DNA of 48,650 nt from Pseudomonas sp. (GTDB taxonomy: Bacteria > Pseudomonadota > Gammaproteobacteria > Pseudomonadales > Pseudomonadaceae), in NCBI RefSeq assembly GCF_030684895.1, contig NZ_JAUXXP010000067.1:1-48650 (forward strand), in the 5' to 3' direction. This document shows, in pieces, positions 16,502-25,520 of this stretch. Each line of letters starts with the position of its first letter. The stretch's first letter is position 1. The position numbers were made by a program, and so were the translations under genes. The notes under the pieces were generated by a model, which saw only the letters and a program-made list of their open reading frames with translations, searched no databases and was not told where the DNA came from.

Positions 16502-18673
16502 ATGCCGTCCACTGCGCTGCGCCACTCGCTTCGTCGTCTCTGGGCTCAGGATAAATTCAGCTACAGCCTGCGGGTGTTTATCGCCCTGAGCGGGGCGTTG
16601 CTGCTGTGCTGGTCGCAGGGCTGGATGCATGCGCTGATCCCGCTGTTTCTCGGGGTCATCGCCAGTGCCCTGGCGGAAACCGACGACAGCTGGCAAGGCC
16701 GCGTGATGGCGCTGCTGGTCACCCTCGGCTGCTTCAGTGTGGCGGCCTATGCGGTGGAGTTTCTCTTTCCCTACCCCTGGCTGTTTGTCTGCGCCTTGGC
16801 GCTGTCGAGCTTTGCCCTGACCATGCTCGGCGCCCTCGGCGAACGCTATGCCACCCTCGGCGCGGCCACACTGATTCTCGCGGTCTACAGCATGATCGGC
16901 GTAGAGCAGCGCGGCGGCGCGGCGGGCCTCTGGCAGGAGCCGCTGCTGCTGGTGGCGGGCGCAGCCTGGTATGGCCTGCTGTCGGTGCTGTGGAATGCGC
17001 TGTTTGCCAACCAGCCGGTGCAGCACAGCCTGGCGCGGCTGTTTCGTGAGCTGGGCCAGTACCTCAAGCTCAAGGCGGCGCTGTTCGAACCACTGCGCCA
17101 GCTGGATGTGGAGGAACGCCGCCTGGCCCTGGCCAAGCAGAATGGCCGGGTGGTGGCGGCGCTGAATGCGGCCAAGGAAATCATCCTGCACCGGGTCGGT
17201 AATGGCCGGCCCGGGCCGAAGGTCAGTCGCTACCTGAAACTGTACTTTCTCGCTCAGGACATTCACGAGCGCGCCAGTTCCTCGCACTACCCCTACAACG
17301 AGCTGGCCGAGGCGTTCTTCCACAGCGACGTGCTGTTTCGCTGCCAGCGCCTGCTGCGCCTGCATGGCGAAGCCTGCCAGCGGCTGGCCCAGGCCATCGA
17401 GCTGCGCCAGCCATTCGAATACCGTGAGCTGTGCCGCCAAGCGCTGGACGACCTGCACGACTCCCTCGAACACCTGCGCGTGCAAAGCAACCCGGCCTGG
17501 CGCCACCTGCTGCGCTCCCTCGGCGCGCTGGCCGGTAACCTGCGCAGCCTGGATACGCTACTGGGCAACGCCAGTAACCCCGACGCCATGGCCGAGCAGC
17601 AGGACAGCAGCCTGCTCGACCGCGAACCGCAGTCACTCAAGGATGTCTGGGAGCGCCTGCGTCTGCAGCTGACGCCGACCTCGCTGCTGTTTCGCCACGC
17701 CTTGCGCCTGTCGCTGGCACTGGCGGCCGGGTACGGCATGCTGCACTGGATTCACCCGACCCAAGGCTACTGGATTCTGCTGACCACGCTGTTTGTCTGC
17801 CAGCCGAACTACGGCGCGACCCGGCTCAAGCTGGTGCAGCGTATCAGCGGCACGGTGCTCGGTCTGCTGCTGGGTTGGGCGTTGTTCGACCTTTTCCCCA
17901 ACCCGCTGGTGCAGGCGCTGTTCGCGGTGGTCGCCGGGGTGGTGTTCTTCGCCCTGCGCAGCAGCCGCTACACCCTGGCCACCGCCGCCATCACCCTGCT
18001 GGTGCTGTTCTGCTTCAACCAGGTCGGCGATGGCTACGGGCTGTTTATTCCACGCCTGGTCGACACCCTCCTCGGCAGCCTGATCGCCGGCCTGGCGGTG
18101 CTGCTGATTCTGCCGGACTGGCAGGGCCGCCGCCTGAATCGCCTGCTGGCCAGCACCCTGAGCTGCAACAGCCGCTACCTGCAGCAGATCATCGCCCAGT
18201 ACGCCAGCGGCAAGCGCGACGACCTGACCTACCGCCTGGCCCGGCGCAACGCTCACAATGCCGACGCCACGCTGTCGACCACCCTGGGCAATATGCTGAT
18301 GGAGCCGGGGCACTTCCGTAAGGAGGCGGATATCGGCTTCCGCTTTCTGGTGCTCTCACACACCCTCTTGAGCTACCTCTCGGGCCTTGGCGCGCACCGT
18401 GGCGAAACCAGCCTGAGCGGCAGCGACAACCCGCTACTGACCAGCGCCAGCCAGTTGGCCGCCAGCCTGGAAGAGATTGCCAGCTGCCTCAACGAGCAGC
18501 GCCCGGTGGCCATTCACAGTGACGCAGAGGAGCAGCTGGCGGCCGAGCTTGAACAACTCAGCGACGACCTGGACGACCAGCAGCGTCTGGTGCAAACCCA
18601 GCTGGCGCTGATCTGCCGCCAGCTCGGGCCCCTGCGCACCCTGGCCGCACACCTACTGAAGAGCCACGCATGA
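16502..18673 (+). CDS. yccS: YccS-type FUSC family inner-membrane protein
   Basis: This is a 723-residue membrane protein of the YccS/FUSC family, distantly related to aromatic-acid exporters (AaeB). Its substrate is unknown. An N-terminal membrane block covers about residues 22-175, with repeated hydrophobic helices. A cytoplasmic region rich in charged helices spans about 180-390. A second membrane block starting TPTSLLFRHALRLSLALAAG spans about 395-545, and a soluble C-terminal domain follows. The two-block layout and length fit the family. The stop overlaps the next start by 4 bases (ATGA), so the GreA-like protein is translationally coupled to it. The gene is divergent from the solute-binding gene at 15554. 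Confidence 0.87.
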   Translation: MPSTALRHSLRRLWAQDKFSYSLRVFIALSGALLLCWSQGWMHALIPLFLGVIASALAETDDSWQGRVMALLVTLGCFSVAAYAVEFLFPYPWLFVCALALSSFALTMLGALGERYATLGAATLILAVYSMIGVEQRGGAAGLWQEPLLLVAGAAWYGLLSVLWNALFANQPVQHSLARLFRELGQYLKLKAALFEPLRQLDVEERRLALAKQNGRVVAALNAAKEIILHRVGNGRPGPKVSRYLKLYFLAQDIHERASSSHYPYNELAEAFFHSDVLFRCQRLLRLHGEACQRLAQAIELRQPFEYRELCRQALDDLHDSLEHLRVQSNPAWRHLLRSLGALAGNLRSLDTLLGNASNPDAMAEQQDSSLLDREPQSLKDVWERLRLQLTPTSLLFRHALRLSLALAAGYGMLHWIHPTQGYWILLTTLFVCQPNYGATRLKLVQRISGTVLGLLLGWALFDLFPNPLVQALFAVVAGVVFFALRSSRYTLATAAITLLVLFCFNQVGDGYGLFIPRLVDTLLGSLIAGLAVLLILPDWQGRRLNRLLASTLSCNSRYLQQIIAQYASGKRDDLTYRLARRNAHNADATLSTTLGNMLMEPGHFRKEADIGFRFLVLSHTLLSYLSGLGAHRGETSLSGSDNPLLTSASQLAASLEEIASCLNEQRPVAIHSDAEEQLAAELEQLSDDLDDQQRLVQTQLALICRQLGPLRTLAAHLLKSHA

Positions 18674-19152
18674 ACAAACCCCAGTTGCAGCAACAGGTCA
18701 TCGCCCGCCTCGAAGATGACCTGCTGCAGGCCCAGCAGGCGGCGCAAACCGCCTATGAAACGGCGACCCATGAAGAAAATATCGCCGAAAACAAATACGA
18801 CACCCTGGGCCTGGAAGCCTCCTACCTGGCCACCGGGCAGGCACGCCGCGCGGCCGCCATTCGCCAGACCCTGGCGAACTGGAAGCAGCTTGTGCTGCGC
18901 AGCTTCGACCCACAGCTGGGCATCCAGCTCGGCGCGCTGATCGAGCTGAGCGACGATGAAGACCGCCGCCAATGCCTGTTCCTCGGCCCGGACGGCGCGG
19001 CGATGAAACTGCAGCAGGACGGCCAGACCGTGCACGTGATCGGCCCACAAGCGCCGCTGGGGCAGATTCTGCTCGGCAAGACCATTGGCGACGAAGTGAC
19101 CCTGCGTGTGGCCAGTGGCGTGCAACTGTTGGCGATTCTGTCGGTCGACTAA
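18670..19152 (+). CDS. GreA/Rnk-like transcription factor homologue
   Basis: This 160-residue protein resembles GreA/GreB-type factors. The N-terminal half (about 1-75) is helical and charged, like the coiled coil that enters the RNA polymerase secondary channel, and includes HEENIAENKYDTLGLEASYL. The C-terminal half (about 85-160) matches the GreA C-terminal fold, with PQAPLGQILLGKTIGDEVTL near 125-145. In true GreA the coiled-coil tip has two acidic residues; acidic residues (EEN, AEN) are present here, but the tip cannot be placed reliably. It overlaps yccS by 4 bases. Whether it binds polymerase or has been repurposed is open. Confidence 0.72.
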   Translation: MNKPQLQQQVIARLEDDLLQAQQAAQTAYETATHEENIAENKYDTLGLEASYLATGQARRAAAIRQTLANWKQLVLRSFDPQLGIQLGALIELSDDEDRRQCLFLGPDGAAMKLQQDGQTVHVIGPQAPLGQILLGKTIGDEVTLRVASGVQLLAILSVD

Positions 19153-19188
19153 AGGGCTATCAGCCGATAGCGCCATGGGGAGATCGCT

Positions 19189-19422
19189 ATGCAAGCCAAC
19201 GTCCAAGAGCTGGAAACACTGTTCCAGCAACTGGGTCTCGAGCATGACCAGGAAAGCATCGACCGCTTTATCAAGCAGCACTCACCCTTGCCGGAAGACT
19301 GCCGCCTGGCGGATGCGCCATTCTGGGACAAAGCGCAGGCCGACTTTCTGCGCCAACAGTTTTTAGCCGACGCCGAATGGGCCGAGGTGGTGGATCAGCT
19401 CAATCTACTGCTGCGGGGCTGA
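19189..19422 (+). CDS. DUF2789 family small protein
   Basis: This is a 77-residue acidic, mostly helical protein starting MQANVQELETLFQQLGLEHD. It matches the short DUF2789 family found widely in gammaproteobacteria; no function is known. The PLPEDCRLADAPFWDKAQADFLRQ segment is typical of the family. The start at 19189 is preceded by GGGAG at about 6 bases. It follows the GreA-like gene by 36 bases and may share its transcript. Its last 18 bases overlap the convergent metalloprotease gene. Confidence 0.78.
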   Translation: MQANVQELETLFQQLGLEHDQESIDRFIKQHSPLPEDCRLADAPFWDKAQADFLRQQFLADAEWAEVVDQLNLLLRG

Positions 19423-19929
19423 CAACTCGCCGAGTGAGCCGGGCAGCTCGCGCCAGGTCAGGTAAACCCGCAGATCGAACTCCAGCTGGTGGTAGCCCGG
19501 CAGCATGTGCTCGCAGAGTTTGTAGAAGGCCTTGTTGTGCTCGGCCTCCTTCAGATGCGCCAGCTCGTGCACCACGATCATCTGCAGAAACTCCGGCGCG
19601 GCATCGCGAAACAGCGAGGCCACGCGGATTTCCTTCTTCGCCTTGAGCTTGCCGCCCTGCACCCGCGAGATCGCCGTATGCAGGCCAAGGGCGCGATGGG
19701 TCAGGTCAAGACGATTGTCGTAGAGCACCTTGTCGATGGCCGGAGCATTGCGCAAATGCTCCTGTTTGAGGCCTTGGATATAGGCGTACAGCGCCTTGTC
19801 GCTCTGAATCCCGTGCTTGCCGCTGTAAGACCGCGCCAGGTAATCGCCCAGGCGCTGCTCGGCGATCAGCTGGCGGATCTTGTCTTGCAGCGGGGCCGGA
19901 TAGCCTTGCAGGTATTTAAGCGGAGTCAT
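19405..19929 (-). CDS. YgjP-like zinc metallopeptidase (DUF45 / M48-like)
   Basis: This is a predicted small zinc metalloprotease. The active site is VVHELAHLKEAEHNKAFY, with the HELAH pair of His ligands and a third His (EHNKAF) eight residues on, the pattern of YgjP/SprT-related proteins. With the start MTPLKYLQGYP at 19929 the product is 174 residues. A longer frame back to 19974 exists but runs into a hairpin, and neither start has a good ribosome binding site. The C-terminal WRELPGSLG region overlaps the DUF2789 gene on the other strand by 18 bases. The substrate is unknown. Confidence 0.78.
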   Translation of the reverse strand: MTPLKYLQGYPAPLQDKIRQLIAEQRLGDYLARSYSGKHGIQSDKALYAYIQGLKQEHLRNAPAIDKVLYDNRLDLTHRALGLHTAISRVQGGKLKAKKEIRVASLFRDAAPEFLQMIVVHELAHLKEAEHNKAFYKLCEHMLPGYHQLEFDLRVYLTWRELPGSLGELSAPQQ

Positions 19930-19973
19930 GGGCGAAGTAGCGCTGGCACGGTAAGGCCGTGAATTATGCCGCA

Positions 19974-20001
19974 AGCCGCACGCACCGGGGGTGCGGCTTT
20001 T
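19974..20001. terminator. Possible terminator hairpin
   Basis: An 8-bp stem AGCCGCAC (19974-19981) / GTGCGGCT (19991-19998) is followed by TTTT on the plus strand only. The nearby genes that would need it are on the minus strand, where no T-run follows, so the assignment is weak. Confidence 0.35.
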
Positions 20002-20010
20002 GGCGGCGCG

Positions 20011-21111
20011 CTACTGGCTCGGCAGCACACGCAGCAGCCGTCCGTCGGCGCTATCGGTAAGCAAGTACAGCGCGCCATCCGGGCCGCCGCGCACATCACG
20101 AATACGTTCCTTGAGCTCTTCGAACAGAATTTCTTCGCCGGCCAGCTTGCCGTCCTGCAAGCGAATGCGGCGCACGCTGCGTTCGGCCAGGGTCGAGGCA
20201 AAAAGGTCGTCCTGCCATTCGGGGAACAGCGCGCCGCGGTACTGGGTCAGGCTCGACGGCGCCACCGAGGGCGTCCATTGCAACAAGGGCTGCTGCAGGC
20301 CAGGCAGCTCGGTGTAAGGCGAGATCTGCGCGCCGGTGTAATCCACACCAAAGGTGATCAGTGGCCAGCCATAGTTGTTGCCGGGCTCGATCAGGTTCAG
20401 CTCGTCGCCGCCGCGCGGGCCGTGCTCGTGGCTGTACAGGCGCTGCAGCTGGTTGTCATAGACGATGCCCTGCACGTTGCGATGGCCCAGGCTGTAGATC
20501 TCCGCGGCGGCGCCGGCCTGGCCTACGAGCGGGTTGTCCTTGGGAATGCTGCCATCGCGATTGAGGCGCACGATCTTGCCGATATGGTTAGTCGGGTCCT
20601 GGGCCTGCTCACGCAGGTCAAAGCCATCGCCCAAAGTCAGCACCAGGCTGTTATCCGGCAGCCAGGCCATGCGCCCGCCGTAGTGTGCGGCACCTGCTTT
20701 GGCGGGCTGCGCACTGAACAGCACCTGCAAATCCTGCAACTGGCCATCGACCAGTCGCGCTTTGGCTAGACGCGTGTTGTTGGCCTGGGCGGTGCCGTAG
20801 GCGTAGCTCAGATAGAGCTGCTGATTGCTGGCGAACTCGGGATCGAGCAGCACCTCCATCAACCCGGCCTGCGCGGCGACGAAGCCCTCAGGGACGCCGC
20901 CGACCGGCTGCGGATTGAGGCTGCCGTCCGCCTCGATGATGCGCAGGCGGCCGACCCGTTCGGTCACCAGCATGCGCCCATCCGGTAGAAAAGCCAGTGA
21001 CCAGGGATGCTCCAGGCCTGCGGTCACGGTTTCGATGCGGTAGTCCATGGCATGCGCCAGGCTGCTGCCAAGCAGACCAAGCAACAACAGGGCGCGGGAG
21101 GTATTCAGCAT
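20011..21111 (-). CDS. PQQ-dependent aldose sugar dehydrogenase (Asd/YliI type)
   Basis: This is a predicted periplasmic soluble quinoprotein that oxidises aldose sugars with pyrroloquinoline quinone. A signal peptide spans residues 1-21 (ending LAHA). The beta-propeller follows, with GLEHPWSLAFLPDGRMLVTER (33-53), QAGLMEVLLDP, the catalytic-His region HYGGRMAWLPDNSLVLTLGDG, SLGHRNVQGIVYD, and HEHGPRGGDELNLIEPGNNYGWP, the family hallmark near 225-247. The 366-residue length is normal. No PQQ-synthesis gene is in the window. An upstream membrane-protein gene lies on the same strand 31 bases before its start, so the two may be co-transcribed. Confidence 0.9.
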   Translation of the reverse strand: MLNTSRALLLLGLLGSSLAHAMDYRIETVTAGLEHPWSLAFLPDGRMLVTERVGRLRIIEADGSLNPQPVGGVPEGFVAAQAGLMEVLLDPEFASNQQLYLSYAYGTAQANNTRLAKARLVDGQLQDLQVLFSAQPAKAGAAHYGGRMAWLPDNSLVLTLGDGFDLREQAQDPTNHIGKIVRLNRDGSIPKDNPLVGQAGAAAEIYSLGHRNVQGIVYDNQLQRLYSHEHGPRGGDELNLIEPGNNYGWPLITFGVDYTGAQISPYTELPGLQQPLLQWTPSVAPSSLTQYRGALFPEWQDDLFASTLAERSVRRIRLQDGKLAGEEILFEELKERIRDVRGGPDGALYLLTDSADGRLLRVLPSQ

Positions 21112-21142
21112 GGTTCGGGCCTTTTGCTCACAGAGGAATCAA

Positions 21143-21598
21143 TCAGGATTGTGCTGGGGGCGAGCGCCTCGCCAGCACGGCAAACAACAGCGCGCCCAGG
21201 CTGCCGCAGGCCATCAGCCCGACGGTGCCGGCCAGGCTGCGGTTGGCGCCGATCAGCGTCGGCATCGGCAATAACGCATTGGCCAGCGCCATCGCCGCCA
21301 GCACCGCGATTGCCCCGGCCAGGGCAAACAGCAGCCAGCGCCCCGTCGGCCAGGCGCCTGCCAGGCGGCTGGCCACCGGCAAGGCAAAGATAAAACCGAG
21401 GATCACCAGCACCGCGAAGGTCGGGCTAAAGCCCAGCAGGTCCAGGCAGGTAGTGTGCACCCGCACGCCAAATGGCATGGGCGCACCGAGCGCCTGCAGG
21501 TTGGCCAGGTTGAACTGGGTCTGCAGCACAGTGCCCAGCACACTCGCCAGCAGCACAGCCAGAAAGAAGTACAACAGAGTGCGCAATTGGCTCGGCAT
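21143..21598 (-). CDS. Small integral membrane protein of unknown function
   Basis: This 151-residue protein has four predicted membrane segments: about 7-27 (LLYFFLAVLLASVLGTVLQT), 57-78, 86-110 and 121-143. A polar loop between the first two contains VRVHTTCLDLLG. I do not recognise a named family. It lies 31 bases upstream of the sugar dehydrogenase start on the same strand, so a shared transcript is likely, but nothing shows a shared function. A GGA(AG) sequence about 9 bases before the ATG supports the start. Confidence 0.7.
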   Translation of the reverse strand: MPSQLRTLLYFFLAVLLASVLGTVLQTQFNLANLQALGAPMPFGVRVHTTCLDLLGFSPTFAVLVILGFIFALPVASRLAGAWPTGRWLLFALAGAIAVLAAMALANALLPMPTLIGANRSLAGTVGLMACGSLGALLFAVLARRSPPAQS

Positions 21599-21776
21599 GC
21601 GGGCGGACTTCCAGAGACGACAGTGGCCCGAGTATGGACCAGCGCGCCGCGCGGCATGTGGCCGGTGTTTTACATGGTTTTACCAAGCCCACAAATGGGC
21701 GATAGGCGCGGCCACAGCGCTGTAGCAGAATGCCAGCAGCCATCCTGCCGACAACAACCCACACAAGAACTGCACG

Positions 21777-22775
21777 ATGAAAAAAGCCCTGCCTCTTTGC
21801 GCGCTGACGCTTGCGCTATTCGCCCTAGTGTTCAGCCTCGGTCCCGTGCCGCCAGTCGATACACAACTGACCTCGATCCAGCTGCCTGCCGACCTCGACC
21901 GCTATCTGGCCGCGACAGAAGCGCGCTACCCGGACATTACCCCCGGCGCGGGAAAGACCATCGTCTGGGCCCACCCGGACCAACGCCAGACTGACCTGGC
22001 AATCATCTACCTGCACGGTTACTCGGCCACCCGCCAGGAAACTGCGCCGCTCAGTGATCAACTGGCCCGGCAGCTGGGTGCCAACCTGTTCTACACCCGT
22101 CTGAGCGGTCATGGCCGCAGCGGTGCGGCGATGGCCGAGGCCAGCGTGCACGACTGGCTGCAGGACAGCCAGGAGGCCCTGCAGATCGGCCAACGTCTGG
22201 GCAAACAGGTGCTGGTGATCGGCACCTCCACCGGCGCCACCCTCGCCACCTGGCTGGCGCTGCAAGGCGATAACCCGCAGGTGCTGGCCTATATCATGGT
22301 GTCGCCAAACTTCGCCCCCAAAGACCCAGCCGCCACCGTGCTGACCTGGCCCTGGGCCAGCCATTTCGTGCCCTTGCTGCTGGGCCCCGAGCATCAATGG
22401 CAACCGCGCAACGCCGAGCAGGCGCGCTACTGGAGCCACCGCTACCCGGTACAGGCGCTGCTGCCGATGATGGCGTTGGTGAAATACGTGCGCGAGCAAC
22501 CGCTGGAACAGATCAAAGCGCCGATTCTCACGCTCTACTCGCCAGACGATCAGGTGGTCAGCGCCCCGGCCATCGAAGCGGCCTTTACCCGCTTCGGCTC
22601 GGCGCATAAGCAACTGATCGCGCTCAAGGACACCCAGGACCCATCGCACCATGTGCTGGCTGGTGAGATCCTGTCGCCAAGCGACACTGCGCGAGTCAAC
22701 CTGGCGATCATGCAGTTTCTAAAAGCCTTGCCGGGCCTGCCGTCAATATCGATGCGCAACGCAGACCCGCAATAA
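21777..22775 (+). CDS. Alpha/beta hydrolase, probably exported or membrane-anchored
   Basis: This is a 332-residue serine hydrolase of the alpha/beta fold. The N-terminus (MKKALPLCALTLALFALVFS) is a signal peptide or anchor without a lipobox. The oxyanion-side motif IIYLHGYSATRQE is near residue 80, the nucleophile elbow GTSTGA near 150 places the catalytic Ser, the acid is in LYSPDDQVV near 260, and the His is in DPSHHVLAGEI near 288. The substrate is unknown; esterase or lipase activity is a fair guess only. It stands alone on the plus strand, converging on the collagenase gene. A terminator hairpin follows. Confidence 0.85.
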   Translation: MKKALPLCALTLALFALVFSLGPVPPVDTQLTSIQLPADLDRYLAATEARYPDITPGAGKTIVWAHPDQRQTDLAIIYLHGYSATRQETAPLSDQLARQLGANLFYTRLSGHGRSGAAMAEASVHDWLQDSQEALQIGQRLGKQVLVIGTSTGATLATWLALQGDNPQVLAYIMVSPNFAPKDPAATVLTWPWASHFVPLLLGPEHQWQPRNAEQARYWSHRYPVQALLPMMALVKYVREQPLEQIKAPILTLYSPDDQVVSAPAIEAAFTRFGSAHKQLIALKDTQDPSHHVLAGEILSPSDTARVNLAIMQFLKALPGLPSISMRNADPQ

Positions 22776-22783
22776 GCGGCCAT

Positions 22784-22815
22784 AAAAAATGCTCGTATCC
22801 AAGGATACGAGCATT
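22784..22815 (-). terminator. Intrinsic terminator of the collagenase gene
   Basis: A perfect 13-bp stem (22788-22800 / 22803-22815) has a 2-base loop. On the minus strand it is followed by a run of T (complement of A at 22784-22789). It fits termination of the collagenase transcript and may also stop the hydrolase transcript. Confidence 0.85.
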
Positions 22816-22853
22816 GATTACCGAGCAAAGCGTGACTCTAGGCCAGCCGTACC

Positions 22854-25343
22854 TCAGTCACGCGGTGGACGGGCCAGGCTTGCACGCGGGTCAGGCTGAC
22901 GCTGATGCGCCGTGGCATGTTCCGGCATGTCCTGCACCTCACCCAGCTGTGCGGCACTGCGCGGCTGCTGCAGCCAACTGGCAAGTAGCTGGTCGCGCCA
23001 CTGCGGGTACTGCGCACCGTGCAGTCGATTCAGCTCATCCAGCGCCTGTCGGTAAGCCGCCAGGTCATTGCGCCGCAGGTGCGCGGCAAGGGCCAAATGG
23101 CGGGCTGGATCGCGCTCCTGCAGGTAGCGATGCAGGGTGTAAGACCAGTGATAAACCATGCTGCTGCCACTCTCGTAACTCAGCTTGGTGATCGCCTCAA
23201 GGCTCGGGCGCTGGCCGGCAGCCACGCGACTGATGTCATTCATGCCACGCTCGAACTGGCTTCCCCAGGCCAGGTATTCCGCCAAGCCTTCCGCCCACCA
23301 GGTGGTCAGATTGAGCGGGTAGTGGCCAAAGGCACCGTATTGATTGAAACGGCCGTCCAGGTAGTGGACGTACTCATGGTTCAAGTTCCACACCTGCCCC
23401 GCCTGCACATAAGCGAAGAAGCGCGCCTGATTACCCGCCAGCCACGGGCTGCCTTCCAGGTACATGCCACCATTATCGGTGCTGAAGCCGTACAGCAGCC
23501 CGCCGAACTTCTGGTACTGCTCGCGACTGGAGAAAATCACCAGTTCCAACGCCGCGTTGAGGTCATCGGCGACCGGCTTCCAGTTGGTCTGCATGATGCG
23601 ATGGAAGTCCTGCTCCTGCTTGCCCAGGCTCTGGCAGATTTCCAGCATTTGCGTCTGGCTCAATGGCTGTGAGCGCACTTTAAGCGTGGGGCCGCAGACG
23701 TGCGTTTGCGGCAACACCTGAGCGATTTCAAACGTGTAGCACAGCCCGTTGAACAGGCTGCTGCACGCACCGTCAACATCTGCACGGTAGGCGTAGTCCA
23801 CGTAATAGCTGCGGAAGTTGCTCTTCAGCTCCAGATCATCCAGCACCCCTTGTCCGAGATGCGCCTGCATCACCTGACGCACTGCACGGTTGCTGCCCTC
23901 ACGCCAGACGCCATCACTCAGTTGGGCAAGTTTGCCCAAGGCCTCAATGGCGTTCATCACGATAAAACCATCGCGATTGAGCCACAGCCCATTGCGGCTG
24001 CTGGCCAGTTGGGCGATCGCGTCTGCAAAGCGACTGTCCTGGATCAAGGCACTGCGTAATGCGCCTTCGGCCCAGCCAAAACGGTCAAACAGGTTCAAGG
24101 TCTCGAATACCGCATCACCGTAACTGCGCTCCTTGCTCAGCTGTGCGGTACTGGTGAAGTGCTGCAGTAACGCCTGCAAACGCGGCAGGTGGCGCACGAT
24201 GCCGGCACTGGCTTGCGGCGTAGCCATCAGCGCACCCAGACCGACGACATAACCTTCGATCACCTCGCCCGAGGCTTTCTGGTAGGTCAGCAATTCACGC
24301 ATGTTCGACACTTGGAACAGCGCGTGCTCCAGCATGCTCAACTGCGCCGGCGTGGCCTTGCTGAAACCCAGGAAGTAGTTATAGGCACGCACGTAGTACA
24401 ACAGCTTGTTCAGGTCAGGGTCCTGAATCTGTTGCTGGCGGGCCAGGAAGTCGATGGCGGCCAATACCGCCTCCAAACGTCCAGCCTTGGCATGCTGGAA
24501 ATGCTCAACGAAAAATTCGTTTTCCAGCACCTCGCGGACCATGGGCGAGAAATCCGCTTTGCTGCGCAGCGAAGGGTCCAGCGGCGGCAGGGTTGGCTGC
24601 ACCGGCTGGACAGGCGGTTGCGGCGTAACCGGCGGCTGTACCGGCGGCGTGACGGGGGGCGTAACCGGCGGTTGCGGCTGTGCCCCGCTGCGCAGCTGCA
24701 GACGAACCTGAGTAATACCAGAGTGGGCATGCTTGCTGTCCCTGATCTGGTAGCTGAAGCTGTCCTCGGCGTTCTGCTCGCGGTAGGCCCGATAGCTGTA
24801 GCGCCCGGTTTTACCATCCAGCTTGAGGCTACCCAGGCGTGGATAATCAATGATGCTGAACGTCAGCGGATCGCGGTCCGCATCGCGCCCCAACAGAGTC
24901 GCTTCAAACAGCGTATTGGTACTCACCGCCAGAACCTGGCTGGTCGCCTCTGGCGCACGATTACCGGCGCTGCCGTCTGCAGGCAACAGGTTAAGCTGCA
25001 CCACGGCAGGTGCCGACCAGCTCTTGCCATCGGTGGCGCGGTACTCGAATTCATCGTAATTACCAGGGGCGCTGGCCGTCGGCTGATACGCATAACGCCC
25101 AGTGTTCCAGTCCAGCTGAATACGGCCGTACTTGGGCTGCTTGGTAATCGCAAACGTGATTCGCTCGCCCTCTGCATCGCGCGCCCAGATCCAGCTGGCA
25201 TTCACTTTGCCCGCTGCGATGTGCTCACTGTGCCCGCGCACTTCAGGGGCCTGGTTAACCGCAGCAAGCGCGGCGCTCAGTGGCGTCAACGCCAGGATTA
25301 GCGCGCAGACGTGCAGGTCTTTTCTGATTATTTTTCTGAACAT
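22854..25343 (-). CDS. colA: Secreted M9-type collagenase with two cadherin-like domains
   Basis: This is a large exported zinc metalloprotease predicted to degrade collagen-like protein. I start at MFRKIIRKDLHVCALIL (25343), which gives a signal peptide ending ALAA and 829 residues; the frame extends 50 codons further without support. Two tandem Ig/cadherin-like domains follow (about 30-125 and 127-225; each with an RDAEG or RDADRD turn and a GRYxY strand). Next are a proline-rich linker of PPVTP repeats (about 230-265), the M9 N-terminal activator domain, and the catalytic domain with HEYVH (His656, Glu657, His660) and a downstream EGLAEYLAWG glutamate ligand. Vibrio and Clostridium enzymes carry accessory domains C-terminally; here they are N-terminal. 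Confidence 0.9.
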   Translation of the reverse strand: MFRKIIRKDLHVCALILALTPLSAALAAVNQAPEVRGHSEHIAAGKVNASWIWARDAEGERITFAITKQPKYGRIQLDWNTGRYAYQPTASAPGNYDEFEYRATDGKSWSAPAVVQLNLLPADGSAGNRAPEATSQVLAVSTNTLFEATLLGRDADRDPLTFSIIDYPRLGSLKLDGKTGRYSYRAYREQNAEDSFSYQIRDSKHAHSGITQVRLQLRSGAQPQPPVTPPVTPPVQPPVTPQPPVQPVQPTLPPLDPSLRSKADFSPMVREVLENEFFVEHFQHAKAGRLEAVLAAIDFLARQQQIQDPDLNKLLYYVRAYNYFLGFSKATPAQLSMLEHALFQVSNMRELLTYQKASGEVIEGYVVGLGALMATPQASAGIVRHLPRLQALLQHFTSTAQLSKERSYGDAVFETLNLFDRFGWAEGALRSALIQDSRFADAIAQLASSRNGLWLNRDGFIVMNAIEALGKLAQLSDGVWREGSNRAVRQVMQAHLGQGVLDDLELKSNFRSYYVDYAYRADVDGACSSLFNGLCYTFEIAQVLPQTHVCGPTLKVRSQPLSQTQMLEICQSLGKQEQDFHRIMQTNWKPVADDLNAALELVIFSSREQYQKFGGLLYGFSTDNGGMYLEGSPWLAGNQARFFAYVQAGQVWNLNHEYVHYLDGRFNQYGAFGHYPLNLTTWWAEGLAEYLAWGSQFERGMNDISRVAAGQRPSLEAITKLSYESGSSMVYHWSYTLHRYLQERDPARHLALAAHLRRNDLAAYRQALDELNRLHGAQYPQWRDQLLASWLQQPRSAAQLGEVQDMPEHATAHQRQPDPRASLARPPRD

Positions 25344-25520
25344 AGCGTCATCATCTTGATGAATAGTAAGGGGCGCGGATTCTATCCAGCCACCTACCGT
25401 GAAGACGCCAATCACCGCACGTTGCCTGCAACTTACCTGGCTTTTACCGGTTAAATCCCGAATTTGCGCAACTGATCGCAACGCAAGTGCCAACCCGTTC
25501 GTACCGAGTTGCCTGCGGGC

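Noticed and set aside
24600..24690. Short tandem GGCGG-rich repeats
   Set aside because: They encode the PPVTP proline-rich linker of the collagenase in frame; not a CRISPR array or a non-coding repeat.
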